Origin: an uncultured Selenomonadales bacterium
GTDB taxonomy: Bacteria; Bacillota; Negativicutes; Selenomonadales; Selenomonadaceae
Direction: 5' to 3'
DNA length: 64,000 nucleotides
Assembly (NCBI GenBank): GCA_946407095.1
Contig: CAMJMR010000004.1
Coordinates: 19,286-83,285, forward strand
Every line of letters begins with the position of its first letter. Position 1 is the first letter of the stretch. A program made the position numbers and the translations under genes. Positions 54,717 through 63,367 of the stretch are shown in pieces. The notes below the pieces were generated by a model. It did not search any database, was not told where the DNA came from, and saw only the letters and a program-made list of their open reading frames with translations.

Positions 54717-55745
54717 TTACTTCAATTCAGCAAAGTACTTAATGGTGCGAACCATTTGGCTGGTGTAGCTGTTTTCGTTGTCGTACCAGGAAACGACTTG
54801 GACGAGGGTGTTGCCGTCGCCGATGGGGCTGACCATGGTCTGGGTCGCGTCGAAGAGCGAGCCGAATTTCATGCCGATGATGTCGCTGGAGACGATTTGT
54901 TCGTCGCAATAGCCGAAGGATTCATTGGAAGCAGCTTTCATGGCGGCGTTGATTTGGTCAACGGTGACTTCGCCTTTGACAACCGCGAAGAGGAGGGTCG
55001 TCGAGCCAGTCGGAGTCGGGACGCGCTGTGCTGCGCCGATGAGTTTGCCCTTCAATTCGGGGATAACCAAGCCGATAGCTTTCGCTGCGCCGGTGGAGTT
55101 GGGGACGATGTTGCATGCGCCTGCGCGGGAACGACGGAGGTCGCCTTTACGCTGCGGGCCGTCGAGGATCATTTGGTCGCCGGTGTACGCGTGAATCGTA
55201 GCCATAATGCCGCTCTGAATGGGGGCGAGTTTGTGGAGAGCAGCCGTCATGGGCGCCAAGCAGTTGGTGGTGCAGGATGCCGCCGAAAGAACTTTCACGT
55301 CGGGGGTCAGGGTCTTGTGGTTGACGTTGTAAACGATAGTCGGGAGGTCATTGCCGGCGGGAGCCGAGATAACGACTTTCTTCGCGCCTGCTTCCAAGTG
55401 TGCCGAGGCTTTTTCTTTGCTGGTGTAGAAGCCCGTGCATTCGAGGACGACGTCAACTTCGTGTTTGCCCCAGGGGATTTCTTTCGCGTCTTTGATGGCG
55501 TAGATTATGATCTCTTTGCCGTCGACGACGATGGAGTTTTCTTTCGCTTCGACTTGATGTTTGCCTTCGCCGATCTTGCCGCAGAAACCGCCCTGCGCGG
55601 TGTCGTACTTCAACAGGTGCGCGAGCATCTTCGGGCTGGTGAGGTCGTTGATAGCGACAACTTCGTAGCCCTCAGCGTCGAACATTTGACGGAACGCCAG
55701 GCGACCGATACGACCGAAACCATTGATAGCAACTTTAACAGCCAT
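54717..55745 (-). CDS. gap: Glyceraldehyde-3-phosphate dehydrogenase
   Basis: 342 residues. [19 protein letters not shown] is the NAD site, [13 protein letters not shown] the catalytic Cys and [19 protein letters not shown] the C-terminal motif. It oxidises glyceraldehyde 3-phosphate in glycolysis. Codon usage is clean and it is led by a strong promoter, as expected for a highly expressed gene. It heads the glycolytic operon. Confidence 0.98.
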   Translation of the reverse strand: MAVKVAINGFGRIGRLAFRQMFDAEGYEVVAINDLTSPKMLAHLLKYDTAQGGFCGKIGEGKHQVEAKENSIVVDGKEIIIYAIKDAKEIPWGKHEVDVVLECTGFYTSKEKASAHLEAGAKKVVISAPAGNDLPTIVYNVNHKTLTPDVKVLSAASCTTNCLAPMTAALHKLAPIQSGIMATIHAYTGDQMILDGPQRKGDLRRSRAGACNIVPNSTGAAKAIGLVIPELKGKLIGAAQRVPTPTGSTTLLFAVVKGEVTVDQINAAMKAASNESFGYCDEQIVSSDIIGMKFGSLFDATQTMVSPIGDGNTLVQVVSWYDNENSYTSQMVRTIKYFAELK

Positions 55746-55807
55746 TTAAAAATACCTCCCTATACATTTGAAAAACTCTGGAAAGAAGAAGCTTTAATTT
55801 GTTTGTA

Positions 55808-55836
55808 ATGTTACACCAAAAGCTTTGAAGTGTCAA
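55808..55836 (-). promoter_or_regulatory. Sigma-70 promoter of the glycolytic operon
   Basis: On the minus strand consensus TTGACA (55836-55831) and TAACAT (55813-55808) are exactly 17 bases apart, in an AT-rich stretch. The leader would be about 55 bases. No clear operator was seen. Confidence 0.85.
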
Positions 55837-55899
55837 TAAATTTTCGGAACATTTTTATATTTCATGTACATTTCATTTTGTAGACTTTATCTCATTAGC

Positions 55900-56030
55900 G
55901 GGCGCGTCTTTTCGATTCGATTAATTTTTATTTTTATGTTTAGGATCTACTTTCTTTTGCACATCCAAAGAGCATCACGCAAAAGCGTCGGCGACGGCCG
56001 TCCGTCCATGGGCGGCCTTTAAATACGCGG
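55900..56030 (-). repeat. Intergenic modular hairpin repeat, copy J (internal deletion)
   Basis: It reads as the inverse of copy A from the tcgattcgattaa end, through aggatctactttctttt, to gcgtcggcgacggccgtcc. About 110 bases between module 2 and the long arms are missing. It lies in the divergent gap between gap and the GT2 gene. Confidence 0.78.
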
Positions 56031-56120
56031 CATGTCTTAATTTCCTGCGCGAAAAATTTGCAAGTTCAATGGCAGTGTGTTATATTTGCCGCTGTGAAAT
56101 TTTTTCAAGGATGTGGAATA

Positions 56121-57284
56121 ATGGCAAATCAAAAAGGAAAACCTCAAAAGAAAGCGCGTCCGACGCCGCCTGCGCCCGCCGCTCAACAACCTGCGCAACA
56201 ACCCGCGCCGCCGCCCGTCAATATCCCGCACTTGCCCGCTATCTCGGTGATTATCCCGACGTACAATTCCGCGCGATATATCGGCTCGTGCATTCAAAGC
56301 GTCTTGGGGCAAACTTTCGGCGCGTTTGAAATTATCGTTGTCGACGACGGCTCCACGGACGATACCGTTCGCATAGTGGCTGAAATGGCGCAACGTGACG
56401 GGCGCATTCGCTTGACGCGGCACATGAAAAATTCCGGCGCGGCAAGTGCGCCTCGCAACACCGGCTTAAGAATGAGTCGCGGAAAATATATCGGCTTCCT
56501 TGATTCGGACGATATGTATACCCCGACCGCGCTCGCCGAACTTATCAGCATTGCCGAACAGTGGCGCGCCGACGTCGTTCATACCGAACAAGTTCTTTTC
56601 CCCGAAAATCAGACTATCGACGTGACGCCGCAGACGCGCTTCACGACCTTCAGAAAGGAAACGGGCGGCTTCAGCAAGGAGCCGACGCTTGAGACCGATA
56701 ATCTTGCCGAACGCGTTCAGATGTTTTGCAGAGGCAGGCTTTTCGGCTGGGTGCACAACAAAATTTATCGCCGCGACTTCCTTATGGAAAGGAACATTCA
56801 CTTCGACGACTTGTTGACTTCGGAGGATATCGTCTTTTACTTCAAGGTCGTGTGCTCTGCGCCGCGCATTGTCCGCGTGCCGAATATCATTTACATTTAC
56901 CGCCACAATCCCAATTCGATTACGCGCAAGATGGTTTCGATTGAACAATCGTTGCACGCGCTGACCCATTTGATGATTGAAGGCGCCAAGGTTATGGACG
57001 ACTTCATGAGCGAAATTGATTTCTTCGTCAAGAATCCGCAATTCCGCCAACTGCCGCTCGATTACATTATTCAACAGCACTTGATTTGGACGCAACGCTT
57101 TTACGACAAGTACTCGACCGCGCAGCTTGACGAACTCGTTCGCCGTGAGCTGAAAAAATATTGCGGAGACTTTACGCCGTTCTTTGCCTACATTTACGCC
57201 GCGATTCACACCTATCGCCAGCGGCTTATCAACAACGACAAGCAAATCCGCGAACTTCAAGCGAAAGTCGGTGCACAACAATGA
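56121..57284 (+). CDS. GT2-family glycosyltransferase
   Basis: 387 residues. A Lys/Pro-rich start (KPQKKARPTPPAPAAQQP) precedes the GT-A domain: ISVIIPTYNSARYIGSCIQS, IIVVDDGSTDDTVRI and LDSDDMYTPTAL (DxD). It uses nucleotide sugars to build surface polysaccharide or glycosylate proteins. The Pro-rich tail is unusual. ATG 56121 has AAGGATG upstream. The next transferase overlaps it (ATGA at 57281), so they are coupled. Confidence 0.88.
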   Translation: MANQKGKPQKKARPTPPAPAAQQPAQQPAPPPVNIPHLPAISVIIPTYNSARYIGSCIQSVLGQTFGAFEIIVVDDGSTDDTVRIVAEMAQRDGRIRLTRHMKNSGAASAPRNTGLRMSRGKYIGFLDSDDMYTPTALAELISIAEQWRADVVHTEQVLFPENQTIDVTPQTRFTTFRKETGGFSKEPTLETDNLAERVQMFCRGRLFGWVHNKIYRRDFLMERNIHFDDLLTSEDIVFYFKVVCSAPRIVRVPNIIYIYRHNPNSITRKMVSIEQSLHALTHLMIEGAKVMDDFMSEIDFFVKNPQFRQLPLDYIIQQHLIWTQRFYDKYSTAQLDELVRRELKKYCGDFTPFFAYIYAAIHTYRQRLINNDKQIRELQAKVGAQQ

Positions 57285-58390
57285 CAGACAGAATCCCGCT
57301 CGTGTCGGTTATTATGCCGATGTACAATTCGGCGAAGTTCATTCCGCAGACGCTCGAAAGCCTTTGATATCAGACGATGCGCGATTTTGAAGTCGTCGTG
57401 ATTGACGATGGCTCGACCGACAACAGCGTCGAAGTCGTCGAAAATTTTAAGCCGCGATTCAACGGGCGGTTGCACGTCATTAAGCTCAAAAAGAACACGG
57501 GAAATCCGGGCTTGCCTCGAAACGTCGGCATTCAGTTCGCTCGCGGAAAGTATATCGCCTTTCTGGACAGCGACGACCTTTTCACGAAGACCGCCCTTGA
57601 GGAATTGTCGACTCTCGCCGAAAAATATCAAGCGGAAGTCATCAATACCAACATCAGATTCAGATTATGGGACGGGAAGATAAAATCTGTGGACGCGCCC
57701 GAAATGACAGACTTCGCCGAGCTGACCAATCCCGACAATTTTTCTAAAGCACTAAATTCAAAATTCCAAACCGACAAACCGATTTTTGAAACGAACGATC
57801 TTGCCGAACGCGTGAAAAAATTTTTAATCGGAGGTTATGCGGGCTATCCTTACAGCAATTTTTATCGGCGCGATTTTTTGATAAAAAATCAAATTACATT
57901 TCCGCATGTTTTTGTTCACACCGACCAAATTTTCACATTTCACGGCATGTGTCTTGCCGAAAAGATTTTGCGCGTACCGAACATAAACTACATAGTCCGT
58001 CCGCGTGCAGGCTCCATTATGCGCGAACGACTCAACGTCGACAAAGAAGTTCATAAGAGTTTGCGCATATATATCGACGGCTTTAACGTTCTGAAAAAAA
58101 TCATGGACGATATAAAATTTTTCGACGAACACCCCGATTATCGCTATGCCGTATACGATTGGATTTTCTTAAGGCGGATAGGCAGTACGATTCAATTGTA
58201 CACGGCGAATCCCTTGCCCGTGCTCAATTCGATTGTCAAAGAAGAATTCCGCGCCGAAAGCGATAACCTTGTCACCGCGTCGGCTTACATGTTCAATACC
58301 CTCAATCTGTACAGGCTTCAGCTGCTTGAACTGCTGCAAGAAAATGACGCGTTGCGAAACGAACTGAAACGCTATCAGACGGCGCAATAA
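57281..58390 (+). pseudogene. GT2-family glycosyltransferase interrupted by an in-frame TGA
   Basis: From ATG 57281 the frame reads VSVIMPMYNSAKFIPQTLES, then TGA at 57365-57367, then YQTMRDFEVVVIDDGSTDNS and a full GT-A domain with LDSDDLFTKTAL and a long C-terminus to 58390. Alignment by eye to its neighbour (SVLGQTF versus SL-stop-YQTM) shows the stop replaces one residue, probably Leu or Trp. Downstream restart at 57377 would lack the first strand of the nucleotide fold. Full length would be 369 codons. It may be a recent nonsense mutation or a sequencing error. Confidence 0.75.
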
Positions 58391-58429
58391 AAAAAATTTC
58401 CCCTGCCGATTCGGAAGGGGATTTTTTTT
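58389..58429. terminator. Bidirectional terminator between GT2 and prfA
   Basis: AAAAAAAATTTCCCCT...AGGGGATTTTTTTT holds a CCCCTGCCGATTCGGAAGGGG hairpin with A and T runs on both sides. Confidence 0.8.
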
Positions 58430-59501
58430 ATTTGTCTTCGGATAATTTTTGGGATTGGTCGGCGGTTATCAGCGCGGAAATGAATTCGTCAAGCTCGCCG
58501 TTCAAAACCGCCTCCAACTTGTAAAGCGTCAAGCCGATTCGGTGGTCGGTCACGCGGCCTTGCGGGAAGTTGTACGTGCGGATTCGCTCGCTGCGGTCGC
58601 CGCTGCCCACTTGGCTTTTCCTGTCGGCGGCAATCGCCTCGGTCTGCTCGCGAACAGCCAAATCTTTCACGCGGGCTCGCAAGACGCGCATTGCCTTTTC
58701 CTTGTTCTTGAGCTGGGATTTTTCGTCTTGACACTGAACGACAATGCCCGTCGGCAGATGCGTGATTCGGATGGCGGTTTCGGTGCGGTTGACGTATTGG
58801 CCGCCCGCGCCGCTCGCGCAGTAGGTGTCAATCCTCAAGTCGGCGGGGTTAATCTCGACTTCGACCTCCTCCGCTTCCGGCATGACCGCAACCGTCACCG
58901 CGCTGGTGTGAATTCTGCCGCCGCTTTCCGTCACGGGGACGCGTTGGACGCGATGAGTGCCGCTCTCGTATTTCAACTTGCTGAAGGCTCCCGCGCCCTC
59001 GACCGTGAAAGAAATTTCCTTGAAGCCGCCGATTGTCGTCGCGTTTGAATAGACGATGTCGACTCGCCAACCTTGCCGCTCGGCGTAGCGCGTGTACATG
59101 CGGAACAAGTCGCCCGCGAACAAGGCAGCCTCCTCGCCGCCAACGCCGCCGCGTATCTCCATGATGACGTTCTTGTCGTCGTTGGGGTCTTTGGGCAAAA
59201 GCAATATCGGCAATTCGCGTTCAAGTTCGTGTTCCGATTTGCGCAACTCGCCCAACTCTTCGGCCGCCAACGTCTTCAAGTCTTCGTCCGTCGACGTCGC
59301 CAATAAATTTTTGTCCTCGGCTATCTGCAGACGGACTTTGTTGTATTCGCGCAGCTTGTTGACTATCGGCAAGAGCGCGGCGTGTTCGCGGGTGAGTGCC
59401 GTGAATTTTTCCACATCAGCCACGACGGACGGGTCACTTAAGCGCGCCTCCACTTCCTTGAAGTGTTCTTCGACTTTTTGGAACTTGTCAAGCACGAACA
59501 T
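58428..59501 (-). CDS. prfA: Peptide chain release factor 1
   Basis: 357 residues. The stop-codon recognition tripeptide region is [18 protein letters not shown] (PVT, RF1 type), and the catalytic GGQ is in [17 protein letters not shown]1 releases at UAA and UAG. ATG 59501 overlaps the end of sufU by 14 bases. Confidence 0.95.
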   Translation of the reverse strand: MFVLDKFQKVEEHFKEVEARLSDPSVVADVEKFTALTREHAALLPIVNKLREYNKVRLQIAEDKNLLATSTDEDLKTLAAEELGELRKSEHELERELPILLLPKDPNDDKNVIMEIRGGVGGEEAALFAGDLFRMYTRYAERQGWRVDIVYSNATTIGGFKEISFTVEGAGAFSKLKYESGTHRVQRVPVTESGGRIHTSAVTVAVMPEAEEVEVEINPADLRIDTYCASGAGGQYVNRTETAIRITHLPTGIVVQCQDEKSQLKNKEKAMRVLRARVKDLAVREQTEAIAADRKSQVGSGDRSERIRTYNFPQGRVTDHRIGLTLYKLEAVLNGELDEFISALITADQSQKLSEDK

Positions 59502-59931
59502 CACCGCCCAACTTTTCAACGGCAGTGTCCAGCGTGTGCCAAGCAAGCGTCGCGCATTTGACGCGGGCGGGCATCGTCGAAATATTTTTCAGAGCGGCCG
59601 CCTCGTCCAGTTCGTCAAGCTCGGCGTCGTCGGTCACTTCGCCCTGAATCATCTTTATGAACAGCTCGGCAAGCCGCCGCGCCTCGTCGACGGTTTTGCC
59701 GCGCATGAGTTCAATCATCATATCGGTTGACGCTTGCGAAATGGCGCAACCTGCTCCGCTGAACGCCGCGTCCTTAATCGTGCCGTCGGCAACTTCAAGC
59801 TCCAAAGTTATCTCGTCGCCGCAACTGGGATTGTGCCCGCGCTCGCTTATCGTCGCGTGTTCAAGGCAGCGGCGGTTGTCGCGCGATTGGCTGTGTTCGG
59901 CGATTAGTTCGGTGTAAATGTTTTCAAGCAA
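59488..59931 (-). CDS. sufU: SufU-type iron-sulfur/zinc sulfurtransferase scaffold
   Basis: 147 residues. Three conserved Cys are visible: [19 protein letters not shown] and [12 protein letters not shown]. SufU takes sulfur from SufS in Firmicutes for Fe-S cluster building. The TTG at 59931 has AAAGGAG eight bases upstream; the longer GTG-initiated reading is less likely. prfA overlaps it downstream. sufS lies 216 bases upstream across repeat copy K. Confidence 0.92.
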   Translation of the reverse strand: MLENIYTELIAEHSQSRDNRRCLEHATISERGHNPSCGDEITLELEVADGTIKDAAFSGAGCAISQASTDMMIELMRGKTVDEARRLAELFIKMIQGEVTDDAELDELDEAAALKNISTMPARVKCATLAWHTLDTAVEKLGGDVRA

Positions 59932-59961
59932 GGTTTTGACTCCTTTAAGCTGAATCACTTC

Positions 59962-60150
59962 ATTTGTGTTTAAGATCTACTTTTTCTTTGCGCACCCAAA
60001 GAAAAAGTAGCAAAAAGAAAAGGTGCCTCGCAGGGGCGAAGGGTCGTTACCCGCGCAGCTCAAGATTTTTAGCTTGGTTGCCGCCGACGGTATTTGCATC
60101 ACGCAAATGCGTCGGCGGGCGGCCGCCCGTCCATGGGCGGCCTCAAATTA
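59962..60150 (-). repeat. Intergenic modular hairpin repeat, copy K
   Basis: Read inversely it has GAGGCCGCCCATGGACGGGC, a GCCGACGCATTTGC/GCAAATACCGTCGGC-type hairpin, GCCCCTGCGAGGC and CTTTTTCTTTG/CAAAGAAAAAG arms. It is opposite in sense to its minus-strand neighbours and lies between sufS and sufU. Confidence 0.85.
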
Positions 60151-61365
60151 CGCAAGGTGCATGACGCCACGGACTTTCTGAATCGCTTCAATCAATCGCT
60201 CGACGTCTCGGCGCGTGTTGTAAAAGTAAAAGCTCGCCCGACAAGTCGCCGTCTGTCCAAGGTATTTAATCAGCGGCTGCGCGCAGTGATGCCCCGCCCG
60301 AATCGCCACGCCTTCCGCGTCAAGTATCGTCGCCACGTCGTGAGGGTGCACGTCCTTTACATTGAACGACACGATGCCGATTTTGTTCGCCGCGTCGCAA
60401 CCGTACAGCTCGACGTAGGGCAGGCGTTTCAGCTCGTCGACGGCGAAGGTCGTCAAGTCGTGTTCAATCCGCTCAATCGTATCGAAGCCGACGCCGCGCA
60501 GATAGTCAATCGCCGCGCTTAAGCCTGCCGCTCCGCCGACGTTTTGCGTGCCCGCCTCGAATTTTTGCGGAAGCTCGGCGTAAGTCGTCGTCTGTTCCTC
60601 GACGTACTCAATCATGTCGCCGCCGCTTAGGAACGGAGGCATTTCCTCCAAAAGTTTGCGCTTGCCGTAAAGCACGCCGATTCCCATTGGCGAAAGCATT
60701 TTGTGACCCGAAAACGCCAGAAAGTCAGCGTCCAGGTCGCGAACGTCAACCGGGATATGCGGCACCGATTGCGAGCCGTCCACGACGATAACTGCGCCGA
60801 CTTCGTGAGCCTGCGTGGCGAGCGTCTTAACGTCGTTGACCAGCCCCAAGACGTTTGAAATTTGCGTGACGGCCAAAATTTTCGTGCGCGGCGTCAACTT
60901 AGCCGTAATGTCAGCCGCCGATAAGTTCCCGTCCGCCGAAAGGTAAATGTAATTCAACTTCGCGCCCGTCGCCTGCGCCACGCGTTGCCAAGGGACAAGA
61001 TTGGAATGATGCTCGGCGATTGTGATTAAAATTTCGTCGTCGCCGCGCAGATTCGTCAAGCCGTAACTGTAGGCGATTAGGTTCAGCGATTCGGTTGCGT
61101 TTTTCGTGAAAATAATTTCCCGTGGTGTCGCGTTGAGGAAGTCGGCAACTTTGCGGCGCGCCTCCTCGTAAACTTTCGTAGCCTTGACGCTAAGCTCGTA
61201 GACGCCGCGATGGGGATTGGCATTGCAGCCGCCGTAGTAGCCGCAAATCGAACGCACGACGCTTTCGGGCTTTTGAGTGGTCGCGCTGTTGTCCAGGTAG
61301 GCAAGCGTGTGCCCGTTCATCTTACTGCGCAATATCGGGAAGTCATTCAAAAAATTTTTATCCAT
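60148..61365 (-). CDS. sufS: Cysteine desulfurase SufS
   Basis: 405 residues, class V PLP enzyme. YLDNSATTQKPESV at the N-terminus, TIAEHHSNLVPWQ, the PLP Lys in FSGHKMLSPMGIGVLYG and the catalytic Cys in IRAGHHCAQPL mark group II desulfurases. It mobilises sulfur from cysteine to SufU. ATG 61365 has AAGGAGA upstream and overlaps the PD-(D/E)XK gene by 8 bases. Confidence 0.95.
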   Translation of the reverse strand: MDKNFLNDFPILRSKMNGHTLAYLDNSATTQKPESVVRSICGYYGGCNANPHRGVYELSVKATKVYEEARRKVADFLNATPREIIFTKNATESLNLIAYSYGLTNLRGDDEILITIAEHHSNLVPWQRVAQATGAKLNYIYLSADGNLSAADITAKLTPRTKILAVTQISNVLGLVNDVKTLATQAHEVGAVIVVDGSQSVPHIPVDVRDLDADFLAFSGHKMLSPMGIGVLYGKRKLLEEMPPFLSGGDMIEYVEEQTTTYAELPQKFEAGTQNVGGAAGLSAAIDYLRGVGFDTIERIEHDLTTFAVDELKRLPYVELYGCDAANKIGIVSFNVKDVHPHDVATILDAEGVAIRAGHHCAQPLIKYLGQTATCRASFYFYNTRRDVERLIEAIQKVRGVMHLA

Positions 61366-62527
61366 AAACAAATCTCCTTAGAAGAGCTTTAATTTCCTTC
61401 ATTATGTGTTCAACGGCGTCGGCGCGTCCAGCAGGATTCATTAAGCCGAGCCAAAAATCATCAATGTCGCGGAAGTCTATGATATTACCTTGCGCGTCGT
61501 GCAAAATGATCCTGCCGATAATGCCGCCAAAACTTTCACGATAATTTTCAGCAAATTCTTTAGGCAAAATTCTCTTGCTACGGAGAATTTTCTTTACTTC
61601 CGCAGTTTCATAGGGACAATTTTTTATACTGTGGTCGAAAATCATAAAACCTGCACACATCTCGCCTGAAATACCTGCAATAATATTTTTCTCCTTAGTA
61701 GCGTTGTTACACTCCACTCGAAACCACAGCTCTTTATCATTATCAAATTTTTTGACGTTGCCCATCGCGTCGGTGCAGAGAAGACCAATACCGGGACCAA
61801 AAAAATAGTTGCCGTAGAATCTTTCTATACCGCGTCGCCAATCCTGAAAGTCGCCAACTTCTTCTCGCTTACTGCTACCGCGTTTAAGATGATATTTTTT
61901 GCAAAAATTTTCGTTAAATTGTTCGTCCAATGCCGTAAAAAATTTGCGCATAATCTTTTCAAGCACTGTGGTTTTGCCGATTATTAAACACGTTTTTAAA
62001 TATAAGAGCAAAATTTTTCGTATGCAGGGAGAATTTTTCGGCGTATGTTTTAAACAATCTTTAAGCCAACGAAAAATCTCCGAGCGAAAAGATATAGGGT
62101 CAATCGCTTCAAGATATAATCCGTTTGCACTCTCAGGAAAATATCCCGACGGCGTCAAAAAATAAAGAACCGGCGGCTCGATTAAAGAATATGTTTCGTG
62201 ATATTTTTCTGCCTCATGCCAATAATCGTAACATTGATTAGGTCGTTCACCGGCGTCAATCTTGACTTCAATCGGAATGAAACGACGATTTGTAATAATT
62301 ACCAAATCTATATAGCGCGAGTCTTTTAACTTTACGAATTCCGTTTCATATTCCTCATAAACTTCCGCGCTGTTCAATTCTGCCGGCGTCATCTCAAGAC
62401 GCAAGACGTGCTTATCGAATAGTTCGAGATAGAGACGTGCGAGTTCGGGATTTTCTTCGGGCGATAAAATTTCATATATCAAATGTGTTAATTGTGGCTC
62501 CGTCATTTTCCATTTGTTTTCTCTCAT
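61358..62527 (-). CDS. PD-(D/E)XK nuclease-superfamily protein
   Basis: 389 residues. SRYIDLVIITNRRFIPIEVKIDAGERPNQ fits the D-x(n)-ExK core of the superfamily (Asp, then Glu and Lys in IEVK), and YDYWHEAEKYH follows. A defence, repair or uncharacterised nuclease role is possible. The coding DNA is more AT-rich than its neighbours by eye. It overlaps sufD by 4 bases and sufS by 8, so it sits within the suf operon, which suggests a later insertion. ATG 62527 has GGAGG eight bases upstream. Confidence 0.7.
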   Translation of the reverse strand: MRENKWKMTEPQLTHLIYEILSPEENPELARLYLELFDKHVLRLEMTPAELNSAEVYEEYETEFVKLKDSRYIDLVIITNRRFIPIEVKIDAGERPNQCYDYWHEAEKYHETYSLIEPPVLYFLTPSGYFPESANGLYLEAIDPISFRSEIFRWLKDCLKHTPKNSPCIRKILLLYLKTCLIIGKTTVLEKIMRKFFTALDEQFNENFCKKYHLKRGSSKREEVGDFQDWRRGIERFYGNYFFGPGIGLLCTDAMGNVKKFDNDKELWFRVECNNATKEKNIIAGISGEMCAGFMIFDHSIKNCPYETAEVKKILRSKRILPKEFAENYRESFGGIIGRIILHDAQGNIIDFRDIDDFWLGLMNPAGRADAVEHIMKEIKALLRRFVYG

Positions 62528-63264
62528 TCAGCAAGCCTCCTTTGCAAGCTGTCCAAAAGTTCGCCGCGCAGATTTTCATCGGGAATTTTTTCGACGACGG
62601 GATTAAACGCCGCCTCAACGATAAGCCGCTCCGCCTCCGCCTTGTCCAGCCCGCGACTCATAAGGTAGAAAATTTTTTCCTCGTCAAGCCGCCCAATGCT
62701 AACCGCGTGGTGACCGTCAACGTCGTCGTCTTGGGCAAGCATAAGCGGGATAGAACGATTGCGCGTGCCCGAAGACAGGATAATCACTTCTTCCAGCTCT
62801 CGCCCGGTTGAGCCCTTTGCGCCGCGTTGAAAGTCCAGCGTCCCGCGAAAAATTTTGTCGCAGCTGTCGGATAACGCGCCGCGCACATTCATCGTCGCTT
62901 GAGTACGCTTGCCGCGCTGACGAATCACGTAATTGAAGTCAAGGCGTCTGTTGCCGTCTCCGAAGTAAACCGCTTCCAAATCGGCCGTCGAATCGTCGCC
63001 GCGCAAATAGATTTCCACATCTGCAGAGTAATTGCCGCTGCCCGCGTCCGCCGATATGAACTCGACGCGCGCGCCGCTCCCGACCGAAATTCTGATTCGG
63101 CGGGCAACATTTTCGGCGGCAAGGTTCACTTCGGCAAGAGTTTTGGTTTCGCCGTCGGGCACGTCTATAATTTGCTCCTCAACCTGCGCGGCGGTCTTAA
63201 CGTCGTTGACGCCCAGCCATCGCCACGTTCGCAAGGGGATTTCGCCAAAAATTTTCTCGTCCAC
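62524..63264 (-). CDS. sufD: Short SufD-like Fe-S assembly protein
   Basis: 246 residues, shorter than SufD/SufB (about 350-470). ALSDSCDKIFRGTLDFQRGA, SGTRNRSIPLMLAQDDDVDGHHAVSIGRLDEEKIFYLMSRG match the SufBD beta-helix end. SufD scaffolds with SufB and SufC. Upstream sufB and sufC are not adjacent; metQ is. The GTG at 63264 has GGAGGGAG upstream. Confidence 0.85.
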   Translation of the reverse strand: MDEKIFGEIPLRTWRWLGVNDVKTAAQVEEQIIDVPDGETKTLAEVNLAAENVARRIRISVGSGARVEFISADAGSGNYSADVEIYLRGDDSTADLEAVYFGDGNRRLDFNYVIRQRGKRTQATMNVRGALSDSCDKIFRGTLDFQRGAKGSTGRELEEVIILSSGTRNRSIPLMLAQDDDVDGHHAVSIGRLDEEKIFYLMSRGLDKAEAERLIVEAAFNPVVEKIPDENLRGELLDSLQRRLAE

Positions 63265-63287
63265 AAATCTCCCTCCAGTTGCGATTT

Positions 63288-63315
63288 ATTGTACACGCAG
63301 GGCAAAAAAAATCAA
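63288..63315 (-). promoter_or_regulatory. Probable promoter of sufD
   Basis: On the minus strand TTGATT (63315-63310) and TACAAT (63293-63288) are 16 bases apart, with TG before the -10. It overlaps the T run of the metQ terminator. Confidence 0.5.
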
Positions 63316-63344
63316 CCTGCCCGCTCGCGCGGGAGGCTGACCGT
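63304..63344 (-). terminator. Rho-independent terminator after metQ
   Basis: On the minus strand TCAGCCTCCCGC GCGA GCGGGCAGGTTGA is followed by eight T. Confidence 0.85.
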
Positions 63345-63367
63345 TAAAAATTTTCATTGCGCTTCAA

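Noticed and set aside
54690..55808. 372-residue plus-strand frame
   Set aside because: Antisense to gap and crossing its promoter.
57365..57367. Selenocysteine codon in the GT2 gene
   Set aside because: No catalytic role is expected at this position and no SECIS-like hairpin stood out just after the codon; a nonsense change or error is simpler.
5785..60150. CRISPR or tRNA cluster as the origin of the recurring hairpins
   Set aside because: Copies are isolated by kilobases with no spacers, and none has a cloverleaf or a conserved T-arm sequence.
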